From the NCBI GenBank assembly GCA_017792365.1, contig CP051229.1, positions 2,604,001-2,668,000 on the forward strand: DNA of 64,000 nt. The letters run 5' to 3'. This document shows, piece by piece, positions 55,357 through 63,425 of this stretch (position 1 is its first letter; each line of letters opens with the position of its first letter). The translations under genes and the position numbers were made by a program. This stretch comes from Hyphomonas sp. (GTDB lineage: Bacteria > Pseudomonadota > Alphaproteobacteria > Caulobacterales > Hyphomonadaceae). Below the pieces are notes generated by a model that did no database searches, had not been told where the DNA came from, and saw only the letters and a program-made list of their open reading frames with translations.

Positions 55357-55384
55357 ATTTGGGAAGGCGTTTTGGGGTTTCAAG
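55357..55384 (-). promoter_or_regulatory. Putative RpoH (sigma-32) promoter of hsp20
   Basis: On the minus strand CTTGAA (55384-55379) and CCCAAAT (55363-55357) are spaced by 15 nt, close to the heat-shock consensus CTTGAA-N13-17-CCCCAT. The start would be near 55350, giving a leader of about 117 nt that includes the ROSE-like element. Confidence 0.6.
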
Positions 55385-55448
55385 ACTGCCGCAAAGGGAT
55401 GGCGATCGCCGTTGTCGTCGATATGGTGGGCGCAACGAACGAACGGAG

Positions 55449-56379
55449 ATGGCATTGCGCGTGAACACTGTTGCCGGGTTGGTTAAGATCGCTGCCGCGA
55501 CGGCGGCGCTGGGGTTGTCGGCGTGTAGCGGGGAAGAGACAGCCGGGCTCGCCGAAACGCCCGGCGCCGAAGCCGCCGCCGGACCGGTGGCCGCAGCCGT
55601 CGCCAGCGCCGCACGCGAGCAGGTCGGAACCAGTGGCGCCACCCGGTCGAGACGCTGGAATTCTTCGACGTCCAGCCCGGCGACACCGTCGTCGAGCTGT
55701 TTCCGGCGCCGGCTGGTATACCGAAATCCTTGGCCCCCTGCTGAAGCGCGGCGGCGGCAGGCTTGTCGCCGTGATCCCGGATCCCGAAGCGTCGGACTAT
55801 TACAGGCAGGCTGCGGATGCGTATCGCGCCGCCTATGTCGACCGCGTCGAGACCTATGGCGACATCACGATCACGCCGTTCGTCGCCGATGGTCCATTCG
55901 GTCCCGAGGGCAGCGCCGACAAGGTGCTGACCTTCCGGAACGTCCATAACTGGATGGCGGCAGGCTACGCCGACCGCATGTTCGAGAACGCCTTCAACGT
56001 CCTCAAGCCCGGCGGCGTGCTGGGTGTGGTCGAACACCGTCTGCCGTCGGCGTGGGACCAGGACCTGTCCGCCCGCACGGGATATGTCCACGAAGCCTAT
56101 GTCATCCAGCTCGCCGAACGCGCCGGCTTCGAGCTGGAGGCCGAATCCGAGATCAACGCCAATCCGAACGATCCCGCCGATCACCTGCTCGGCGTCTGGA
56201 TGCTGCCGCCGCGCCTTCTGGCGCCGGAGGAGGGCAGCACGCTGGCCGCTGACTACGATCCGCAGCGCTACATCGACATTGGCGAAAGCGATCGCATGAC
56301 GCTGAAATTCCGCAAGCCGCTTGCCGCCGCCGGCGATCAGATGGAAACAACAGATGAGGCGGAGGGCGAAACGGAGTAG
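55449..56379 (+). CDS. Exported class I SAM-dependent methyltransferase (COG4798-like; two apparent frameshifts)
   Basis: A lipoprotein-type signal (AAATAALGLSACSGEE) is followed by an exported methyltransferase of the type with HPVETLEFFDVQPGDTVVEL and AGWYTEILGPLLKRGGG. These segments lie in three frames. Indels near 55622-55630 (1 or 4 bases missing) and 55703-55706 (one G missing) rejoin them. The SAM-binding core and VHNWMAAGYADRMFENAFNV are then continuous to 56379, about 311 residues. The starts ATG 55449 and TTG 55455 are both possible; the second has better spacing to GGAG. Substrate unknown. Confidence 0.75.
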
Positions 56380-56418
56380 GATCGCGCCGTCCGCCGCATG
56401 AAGGGAAAGACCAGTCAG

Positions 56419-57378
56419 ATGTTCGCAGCGCCATCGGTCCGGTCCGCTATCAGCATGCTCGTCCTCGCCGCAGCGCTGACAGCCTGCAGCGCGCCAGAAC
56501 CGGCAAGCGACGGGGCGGCTTCAGAAGATGTCGGCGCGGTCCCGCCGCCTCCGCCTCCGCCGCCGCCGCCCCCTCCACCGCCTCCGCCGCCACCTCCGCC
56601 TCCGCCGCCATCGCCAACGCGGCCAGATCAGGAACCCGCATCGCAGGTCGGCGGCTCATCAGAAACCGCTGCTCCGGGATCGGCTTCGCAGCCCGGCGTC
56701 GCGCTGCCGGCCGATTACGAGATCGTCTCCAGCGTTCTCTTGCCGACCCAGTCCTACCTGCCGGGCGCCGACAACATGCCCACCGGCGTCGTCCTGCTCG
56801 ACGCCCGCGCAAGCGATCGCAACGAGGCGCTGTGCCTCGCGCTGCTGGGCGAACGAACCGCCACGGTAAGGACCGAAACCGAAGCGCGCGCGGACGATCC
56901 CGACGGCGATTATCTCGTCACCCACTGGCTGACGCGGTCGGCCGTGGCCGACGAGGGCAATTGCGGCCAGCTCCTCGCCGGGTACGATTTCGAACGCGCC
57001 GCGCGCATCAAGCAGACCTACGCCCTCAACAACTCGCGCGGTCCCGTCTTCCTCGCGCTCGATCCAACCGGCGCGATCATGTTCCTTGACCTCGAGGACG
57101 CCAGTTCAAACCAGGTCTTTCAGGCAACAGCCGACTGGATGAGCCTCGCGCTGAAGGCGCCGCAGACAGGACCCGATGCCGGCAAGCCGCCGCAGGCGCG
57201 CGGCATCGCCGCCAGCGCCAACCGCCTGTTCGCCAGCATCGCGGGAGGCTTCGCGTCGTTGGTCGGCAGCGAGGAGCCGACGCTCGTGCGCTTCAATGAC
57301 CCGGTCACCGGCACGGCGCGCGAGTTCCGCATCTATCGCGCGGGCGTCTATCTGATCGGCGCGACTTTCATTCTCTAG
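56419..57378 (+). CDS. Lipoprotein with 23-residue polyproline tract, unknown
   Basis: A 319-residue lipoprotein (LTACSAPEP). An uninterrupted run of 23 prolines (codons at 56542-56610) joins the lipid anchor to a globular domain of about 240 residues. That domain has LPTQSYLPGADNMPTGVV, two cysteines (EALCLALLG and EGNCGQLL) and RAGVYLIGATFIL at the end. No family recognised. The tract would make a rigid spacer across the periplasm and would need EF-P for translation. ATG at 56419 is the best signal-peptide start; 56398 is the alternative. Overlaps the convergent esterase gene by 4 nt. Confidence 0.7.
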   Translation: MFAAPSVRSAISMLVLAAALTACSAPEPASDGAASEDVGAVPPPPPPPPPPPPPPPPPPPPPPPSPTRPDQEPASQVGGSSETAAPGSASQPGVALPADYEIVSSVLLPTQSYLPGADNMPTGVVLLDARASDRNEALCLALLGERTATVRTETEARADDPDGDYLVTHWLTRSAVADEGNCGQLLAGYDFERAARIKQTYALNNSRGPVFLALDPTGAIMFLDLEDASSNQVFQATADWMSLALKAPQTGPDAGKPPQARGIAASANRLFASIAGGFASLVGSEEPTLVRFNDPVTGTAREFRIYRAGVYLIGATFIL

Positions 57379-58742
57379 CGCGCCAGCTTGCTCGTCAGGA
57401 AATCGAGGATGGCGCCAAGATCGCTGGGCGCCGAACCATGCCCGCCCTCGTGGATGAAGTAGCGCAGGTCATCGCCAACATGCGCGTCGAGGTCAGGGAA
57501 GGGCGCGTCCTGCGCGAAACCCTCGCCGCCCGTCAGTGTCCAAGCTGGTGACGCCGCGCGCGCCGACAGGAAGGCGCCATACGGGTCGGCCCAGCTATCC
57601 TCATGCCCGTTGATCAGAAGCACAGGCCGCGGCGCCGACATGGCCAGCAGGAAGTGCGCATCGAACGGAGCAGATGACGGGTCGTCGGCGTAGCCCGCAA
57701 ACGTCGGCGCGAACCAGTAGGCATACGCCCCCGGCGCGACGATGTGGGCGATGGTCTCGCCGTAATTGCGACGGAACAGGGATTGCCCGCCGAGACCCGA
57801 GCAGCAGTCAATGACGGCGGCAAAGCGCGGATCCTGCGCCGCCGCCCACAGCGCCGTCTTGCCGAGGCGCGAGAAGCCCATGACGCCGATGCGCCGGGAA
57901 TCCACGGCGAGGTCGGACTCAAGATAATCGACAATCCGCGAGGCGCCCCAGGCCCAGGCCCCGATCGCGCCCCACTCGTCCGGCGCGCGCACATCGTCGG
58001 CCCGCGCCCCGGTCAACGCGCGAACGCCCAACGGCGCGCCGCCATCGAAGTCCGGTTCGATCTGTCCGTAATAGACCATCGCCAGGCCGACGCCCGCGTC
58101 CATGTAGGCGGCGACATCCGTCTTCCCGAATGAGCGCGCCTCGCTGGCGGGCACCCGGCGCGGATCGCCGTCCGTGGTGATCCATCCCTCGACTTCCTTC
58201 ACCCCCTCATCCTCGACGCTGAGCACGACCGGGTTGAACAGGAGGCTCAAGAGAACCGGGACCGGTCCGTCCGCTTCAGCGGGCAGGTAGGTCACGACAT
58301 CGATCGCCGCTTCGCCATGCTCATTCGACAGGTTGATCACCGCCTGTTTGCGGATCGCCTTGCCGTCATAGGCCGGGGTCCCGTCGTCCCACACATCGAA
58401 CGACACCTGCACGTCGATATCCGGCGTCCGCCCGAATTGCTGTGAGGCCAAGAGCTCCATGATCTCCGGCCGCCGCACTTCGCGCCAGTCTTCGCGCGTA
58501 CCGGCGAGTCGTCCTGCACTGGTCTTGAACAGGGACGGGAGGTCGGCGTCGCCGGCGGCGGCCTGCGTAAGGTTGGTGGTGACGCCGCGCTCCTCGCGGT
58601 CGGGCGCATCGGCGAGAAAGGCTGGCGGCGCCGGCGTTTCGGGCATCACGAACTCCTCCTCCACTGGCTCGGGCTCCACTGGCTCGGGCGTACACGCGGC
58701 GATCGCAAGCACGAGCATCGCAAGAACGCCGCGCGCGATCAT
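57375..58742 (-). CDS. CE15-like alpha/beta-hydrolase lipoprotein (glucuronoyl esterase-type)
   Basis: A 455-residue lipoprotein (AIAACTPEP) with a Pro/Glu-rich linker and an alpha/beta-hydrolase. The nucleophile elbow is GVMGFSRLGKTALWAA, very like the bacterial CE15 motif (GxSRxGK), followed by VIDCCSGLGG and a catalytic His in FIHEGGHGSAPSD. CE15 enzymes cut glucuronic-acid esters in plant cell walls. Substrate here is inferred from motif only. Its ATG overlaps the carboxylase TGA (ATGA), so the two are coupled. Confidence 0.78.
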   Translation of the reverse strand: MIARGVLAMLVLAIAACTPEPVEPEPVEEEFVMPETPAPPAFLADAPDREERGVTTNLTQAAAGDADLPSLFKTSAGRLAGTREDWREVRRPEIMELLASQQFGRTPDIDVQVSFDVWDDGTPAYDGKAIRKQAVINLSNEHGEAAIDVVTYLPAEADGPVPVLLSLLFNPVVLSVEDEGVKEVEGWITTDGDPRRVPASEARSFGKTDVAAYMDAGVGLAMVYYGQIEPDFDGGAPLGVRALTGARADDVRAPDEWGAIGAWAWGASRIVDYLESDLAVDSRRIGVMGFSRLGKTALWAAAQDPRFAAVIDCCSGLGGQSLFRRNYGETIAHIVAPGAYAYWFAPTFAGYADDPSSAPFDAHFLLAMSAPRPVLLINGHEDSWADPYGAFLSARAASPAWTLTGGEGFAQDAPFPDLDAHVGDDLRYFIHEGGHGSAPSDLGAILDFLTSKLAR

Positions 58743-60284
58743 GGCCGCATTCCGAAGCTGCGCCGTCCCGGCTTCAGGATGCGATAGGCATGATGCGCAA
58801 AGTCGCAGAGCAGGGGACGCGTGTCGCGCGGATCGATGATCTCCTCCGCGATGAAGGCGTCCGCCGTCCGGAACGGCGACCGCATCGCCTCGAACTTCGC
58901 ATACAGCTCCTTCAGCTCCCTTTCGGGGTCTTCGGAAGCCTCGAGCTGGCGCTTGTAGGCCGCCTCGATGCCGCCCGCCATCGGCAGGCTGCCCCAGTCG
59001 CCCGACGGCCAGCAATACCGCCAGCGCGTGCGCGTCGGATTGAACATCGCAGATCCCGCAAGCCCATACGCCTTACGGATAACGACAGGGCAGATCGGCA
59101 CGCTCGCCGGTACATCGCGGCCATCACCCTGACGCCCATCCGCGTCACGCCCGCACGTTCGTGTTTCACGCCGACCGCAAAGCCCGGACAGTCCACAAGG
59201 TGCACGACGGGCAGGTGGAAGGTCTCGGCGATATCCACGAGGCGAATGATCTTCTCGCAGGCATCCGCCGTCCACGCCCCGTCCATGAAGAAGGGATCGC
59301 CCGCAATCACCGCGACCGGATAGCCGTCGATGCGCGCAAAGCCGGTCACCACCGGGCGGCCCCAGAATTCCCCCGTCTCGAAGAAGCTGCCCTTGTCGAA
59401 CACGGCCTCAATGATCCGGCGCGGCTTGTACGGCGTCTTGCCGTCCTTCGGCACGATATCGATCAGGAAATCCTCGCGCCGCTCCGGATCGTCACGCGGC
59501 TCGATGCGCGCCGGCAATTCATCGGCGTTCGACGGCAGGTAGGACAAAAACCGCTTGGCTGCGGTGAACGCCTCGCCCTCGCTGTCGACGACGTTGTCGA
59601 CGGTGCCGTTGCGCGCCTGGATTTCCCAGCCGCCCAGACCTTCCTTGTCGATCTCTTCGCCGATCGCGCGCGCCACCGGCGGCCCCGCCACGAACACCTG
59701 GCTCAGACCCCGCACCATCACCGAGAAATGGCTCGCCGCCACGCGCCCGGCGCCCAGCCCGGCGCACGGCCCCAGCGCCAACGACACCACCGGCGACCGC
59801 GCCATGTTGTCGACGATCCATTCCCACGCCGGCGTCGTCGGAATGTAGGTCCTCGGATTGGCCTCCAGCGATTTCACCGACCCGCCGCCGCCCGTACCAT
59901 CGATCATGCGCACGATCGGCAGGCCGTATTCGTGCGCCATCTGCTCGGCCATCAGCATCTTGCCGGCGATAGACGCATCCGACGCCCCGCCGCGCACGGT
60001 GAAGTCGTCGCCAAGGATCACGGCCGGCCGCCCGTCCAGCGTCGCGCGGCCAAACACCATCGTCGCCGGCAGGAAGCTCTCGATCTCGCCATCCGGGCCG
60101 TACTCGGCCTTGCCGGCCGTCTTGCCGATCTCATGGAAGGAGCCGGGATGCGAGAAACGCCACGCGCTCGCGCACCGTCAGCTTGCCCTGCGAACGCTGG
60201 CGCGCCACGCGCTCCCTCGCCGCCCATGCCTTCCGCAAGCCGCTCGCGCGCCCGCAATTCCTCGATGCTCGGCTTCCAGCTCAT
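58739..60284 (-). CDS. Acyl-CoA carboxylase, carboxyltransferase subunit (three apparent frameshifts)
   Basis: Starts MSWKPSIEELRARERLAEGM at 60284. Frames must be rejoined at about 60215 (one extra G), 60150 (two bases missing) and 59110 (one base missing). The protein is then a continuous 515-residue biotin-dependent carboxyltransferase: LTVRERVAFL, VILGDDFTVRGGASDASIAG, RMIDGTGGGGSVKSLEANPR, a second half with AGDPFFMDGAWTADACEKI and VPICPVVIRKAYGLAG. It carboxylates an acyl-CoA such as acetyl-, propionyl- or methylcrotonyl-CoA, with a biotin-carrier partner not seen here. Three hits in one gene could mean decay, but error is likely given its neighbours. Confidence 0.8.
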
Positions 60285-60453
60285 GTACGTATGGGTCCTC
60301 CCGGGGCTGAAACCTAGCCGCGCCCGCGCCAAAGCGCGAGAGCGCAATCGCCGCGCACGGGCGCATGGCGGACGCCCGCTTCGCTTCCCGATACCGGTTG
60401 CGCCCGCCCGCCGAGTGCGCGACAAGATGGTTCAGAAAGACAGGAGAAATCTC

Positions 60454-60755
60454 ATGGACCGGCAGGCGTCACACAGAAAGTTCAGGCGGCTCTCGCGGGC
60501 GGCTCCGACTTCAACAAGTCGGTGAAGTTTGACTTCGGCTCGGTGGGCAAACTGTTCATTGATGGCGCCAACAACGTCGCGAACAACGAGGACAAGCCCG
60601 CCGACGCGACGGTCAAGGTCGATTTCGAGGACTTCAAGGCGCTCGCCCAGGGCCAGCTCGACCCGATGCAGGCCTTCATGTCGGGCAAGCTCAAGGTCGA
60701 CGGCGACATGTCGGTCGCGATGAAGCTGCAATCGCTGCTGTCAAAGCTGTCCTGA
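60454..60755 (+). CDS. SCP2-type sterol/lipid carrier protein (apparent frameshift near start)
   Basis: A 100-residue SCP2 domain: KFDFGSVGKLFIDGANNVAN, KVDFEDFKALAQGQLDPMQA and FMSGKLKVDGDMSVAMKLQS. The N-terminus TQKVQAALAGGSDFNKSVKF is encoded in the same frame, but the only good start (ATG 60454 after AGGAG) is one base out; a missing base between 60457 and 60470 would fix it. A GTG at 60522 gives an incomplete domain. It carries fatty acids, acyl-CoAs or sterols. Confidence 0.8.
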
Positions 60756-60774
60756 GGTGACTGCGGAGCCGGCC

Positions 60775-61716
60775 ATGGCCGAGAGCCAGACGGCTCCGGA
60801 ATTCCTCTCGGCTGAGGGGTTTCCGCCGCCCGACGGCGCTGAGACCATCTGGCTGAAGAACGGCGCCCATGAGGTCCGCATGGTCTTCGCGCCCGCGCCA
60901 TCGGGCGCAGCGCGCGGCGCCGTTCTCCTGTGCACCGGCTATAACGAATACATCGAGAAGTATTTCGAGACCGCGCGCGACTTCCAGGCGCGCGGCTTTG
61001 CGGTCGGCCTGCTCGACTGGCCCGGGCAGGGCGCTTCCGACCGGCTGATCGAATCGCCGCGCCTTGGCTATATCCGCACCTTCGATACGGCCGTCGCAGC
61101 CCAGAAGCTGGCGTTCGAGACGCTCAAGTCGAAAGCTGGCGGGCCGTACATTGCGGTCGCGCACTCGATGGGCGGGGCCATCACGCTTGAGGCGCTAAGG
61201 CAGAACGCGATCGATCCGATCTTCGCACTGCTTTGCGCCCCCATGCTCGGCCTCAAGGTTGGACCGATGGAGGTCGCCGCCGCGCGCATCGCCCGCACGC
61301 TCGGGTTTTCAAAACTGCCGCTGGGCGCGGAATCGAAGAACACCACCTTCGAAACCAACATCTTCACGCACGACGAACGGCGCTGGAAGATGAACCGCGA
61401 AATGCAGGCGCAGAAGCCCGACTACCTGTTGAAGTCGCCGACCGTCGCCTGGGTCAACGCCGCACTCGATCTCTACGAACGCTGGCGCAAGCCGGCGGCG
61501 TTCAGGAACCTCAGCGTACCGCTGCGCATCGCCAGCGCCGGCGGGGAATCCCTCGTCAGCAATGAGGCGCAGCACAAGATTGCAGAGCGGCTTGGCGACA
61601 AGGCCGACATCGTCACGATCCCCAACGCCCGCCACGAGATCTGGATGGAGGCGGACCAGATGCGCAATCTACTCTGGAAAGAGTTTGACGAGATGTGCGC
61701 CGCGCACGGCGTCTAG
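60775..61716 (+). CDS. Alpha/beta-hydrolase (lysophospholipase/monoacylglycerol lipase-like)
   Basis: A 313-residue serine hydrolase with AHSMGGAITLEALR (nucleophile elbow), LLDWPGQGASDRLIE at the oxyanion position and ARHEIWMEADQM with the catalytic His. The PldB-type sequence suggests cleavage of a lysophospholipid or monoglyceride. GGAG 7 nt before the ATG at 60775. Follows the SCP2 gene, so both may handle lipids. Overlaps the convergent hisN gene by 4 nt. Confidence 0.85.
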   Translation: MAESQTAPEFLSAEGFPPPDGAETIWLKNGAHEVRMVFAPAPSGAARGAVLLCTGYNEYIEKYFETARDFQARGFAVGLLDWPGQGASDRLIESPRLGYIRTFDTAVAAQKLAFETLKSKAGGPYIAVAHSMGGAITLEALRQNAIDPIFALLCAPMLGLKVGPMEVAAARIARTLGFSKLPLGAESKNTTFETNIFTHDERRWKMNREMQAQKPDYLLKSPTVAWVNAALDLYERWRKPAAFRNLSVPLRIASAGGESLVSNEAQHKIAERLGDKADIVTIPNARHEIWMEADQMRNLLWKEFDEMCAAHGV

Positions 61717-62528
61717 CCGGACCAGCTTGTCGCTGATCGACGCAGCGAGATTAGCGCCTGGTCGAGAATCTCCTGCGAGGCCGCCGCCACGATCTGTCCG
61801 CCCAGTTGCGGCGGACGGCCCATCCAGTCGGTGACCACCCCGCCAGCGCCCTCGATCACCGGGAACAGCGCCGCCACGTCGTGCGCCTGCAGGCCGCTCT
61901 CCGCCACCATGTCGATCGTGCCCGCCGCCAGACGCGCATAGGCGTAGGCGTCCAGTCCGTAGCGTGTCAGGCGGGCGGTTGCCCGCAAATGCTCGAACGC
62001 GCCGCGTTCGGCAGGGGTCAGGATGAAATAGTCGGTGGTCGACAAAACCGCATCGGTGAGCTTCGCGCAGCCGCTGACTTTGAGCGGCGTCCGCACGCCG
62101 CGCGCATCGAGCCATGCTTCGCCCGGCGCGCCGATATAGCGCTCGTCGATCCAGGGCTGGTCGATCACGCCAAGCACCGGCCGTCCGCCGACCGCCAGCC
62201 CGATCAGCGTCGTCCAGCTGGCCAGTCCCGCCACAAAGGCGCGGGTGCCGTCGATCGGATCGAGATACCAGATAAGGTCGTTGCGGCCGGCCTTGACGCC
62301 ATACTCCTCGCCATTGATCCCGTCGTCGGGACGCTCGGCCTCGATCAGGGCGCGGATCGCGCGCTCGGCGGCCCGGTCGGCTTCCGTCACCGGATCATAG
62401 CCGTCGGTCAGCTTGTTCTCCGCCGCGGCGGCGTCGGTCCGGAAGAGGGGAAGGATGGCTTCCCGCGCGGCGTCGGCCAGCCGGTTGGCGAACGGGATCA
62501 GGGCGCGAATCTCATCGGCATCGGTCAT
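61713..62528 (-). CDS. hisN: Inositol monophosphatase family protein, likely histidinol-phosphatase
   Basis: A 271-residue phosphatase with the family motifs GEEYG, YLDPIDGTRAFVAGLASW and, in place of WDxAAG, QAHDVAALFPVIEGAGG. The HDVAALxPxIEGAGG form is characteristic of histidinol-phosphatase HisN, so it probably makes histidinol. The second such enzyme in the window (6735-7550) lacks this signature. GGAGGCGAG precedes the ATG. Confidence 0.85.
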   Translation of the reverse strand: MTDADEIRALIPFANRLADAAREAILPLFRTDAAAAENKLTDGYDPVTEADRAAERAIRALIEAERPDDGINGEEYGVKAGRNDLIWYLDPIDGTRAFVAGLASWTTLIGLAVGGRPVLGVIDQPWIDERYIGAPGEAWLDARGVRTPLKVSGCAKLTDAVLSTTDYFILTPAERGAFEHLRATARLTRYGLDAYAYARLAAGTIDMVAESGLQAHDVAALFPVIEGAGGVVTDWMGRPPQLGGQIVAAASQEILDQALISLRRSATSWSG

Positions 62529-62669
62529 GACCTGCTTCTCGCCTCCGCCCGCCGCGCCCGCAAGTGCGCGGGCCGTTCGCCAGGCGCAAGACATGAGAAA
62601 TCCCGCCTCCCGGTTCGGGGAGAGGCGGGATTGGTCTCGAATGGCTGGCCTTTATGGGCCCTTCGGAGT

Positions 62670-63068
62670 TTAGGCGGCGCCTGCGTCCGAATTGTCGTCC
62701 TCGAGCGCTTTCGCAAGGTCAAGCAGGCGGCGGCGCGGACGTTCCGACAGGCGGTAGTAGGCGCGCACCAGCTCAAGCGTTTCCTTCTGCGAAAGGATGT
62801 CGCCCGACAGGCGGTCGGCGGAATCGTTGGCCGGGGCCGGCTGGCCGTCGGCGGCGAGACCGTCGAAGAAATAGTTGATGTTGACGTTCAGCGCGTTCGC
62901 GAGCGCGAACAGGCGGCTCGAGGTGATGCGGTTCGCGCCACACTCATACTTCTGAATTTGCTGGAACCGCACGCCAACCTGGACCGCGAGGTCCTGTTGC
63001 GTGAGCCCAAGCAGACGGCGACGGCGACGAAGCCGCTTGCCGACATAGATATCCACGTCCGTGGCCAT
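62670..63068 (-). CDS. XRE family helix-turn-helix regulator
   Basis: A 132-residue protein with an N-terminal HTH (KRLRRRRRLLGLTQQDLAVQ, then VGVRFQQIQKYECGANRITS) and a C-terminal helical domain (LVRAYYRLSERPRRRLLDLA). This is the short SinR/PopR-like type common in Caulobacterales. The role is unknown. It lies divergent from the candidate small RNA. Confidence 0.88.
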   Translation of the reverse strand: MATDVDIYVGKRLRRRRRLLGLTQQDLAVQVGVRFQQIQKYECGANRITSSRLFALANALNVNINYFFDGLAADGQPAPANDSADRLSGDILSQKETLELVRAYYRLSERPRRRLLDLAKALEDDNSDAGAA

Positions 63069-63309
63069 TTACTCTACTCCCGATCCGTCGGCCCGTACCA
63101 ATTCGAGACCGTCGCTGGGGAGGGAGCAAGCGGCGCGCCAACCATCGGGCGAACCGCCGGGCGAACCGGATTCAACCCATGCGTGCTGCAGCGCAGCATC
63201 GGCGTCCTCAAAGGCGCCTCGGGGCTGCTCATGCCTGACTGAAAAACTTGCAGAACTTCGCGTTTCCGTCGCGCACTGCGCAGTTTCGCCGCACTGCAGT
63301 AAAATGCCC

Positions 63310-63337
63310 TTGCTTGTTTTGCGGTGCAGCGTAAATT
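63310..63337 (+). promoter_or_regulatory. Putative small-RNA promoter
   Basis: TTGCTT (63310-63315) and TAAATT (63332-63337) are spaced by 16 nt. The transcript would begin near 63344. Confidence 0.45.
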
Positions 63338-63343
63338 GGAGAT

Positions 63344-63425
63344 GTGGCGCTTAGGCGTCACTGCCCTTTTTGGGCGTTTCCTCCCTAATACCTTTGGCCG
63401 CGCCGGCTACGGCGCGGCCTTTTTC
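63344..63425 (+). ncRNA. Candidate small RNA with exposed CCTCCC and intrinsic terminator
   Basis: About 82 nt from the putative start to a strong terminator. It has a small GCCC-TTTTT-GGGC hairpin (63363-63375), an unpaired stretch holding CCTCCC (63380-63385), an anti-Shine-Dalgarno sequence, and the terminator GGCCGCGCC/GGCGCGGCC (63396-63419) followed by TTTTT. No plus-strand protein gene precedes it. The terminator loop overlaps the stop codon of the gene on the other strand. Confidence 0.5.

Noticed and set aside
59161-60525. A 454-codon plus-strand open frame opposite the acyl-CoA carboxylase gene
   Set aside because: It is antisense to a clearly conserved enzyme, has Arg/His-rich shadow composition, no ribosome site and no known domain. 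Long antisense frames are common in high-GC DNA.
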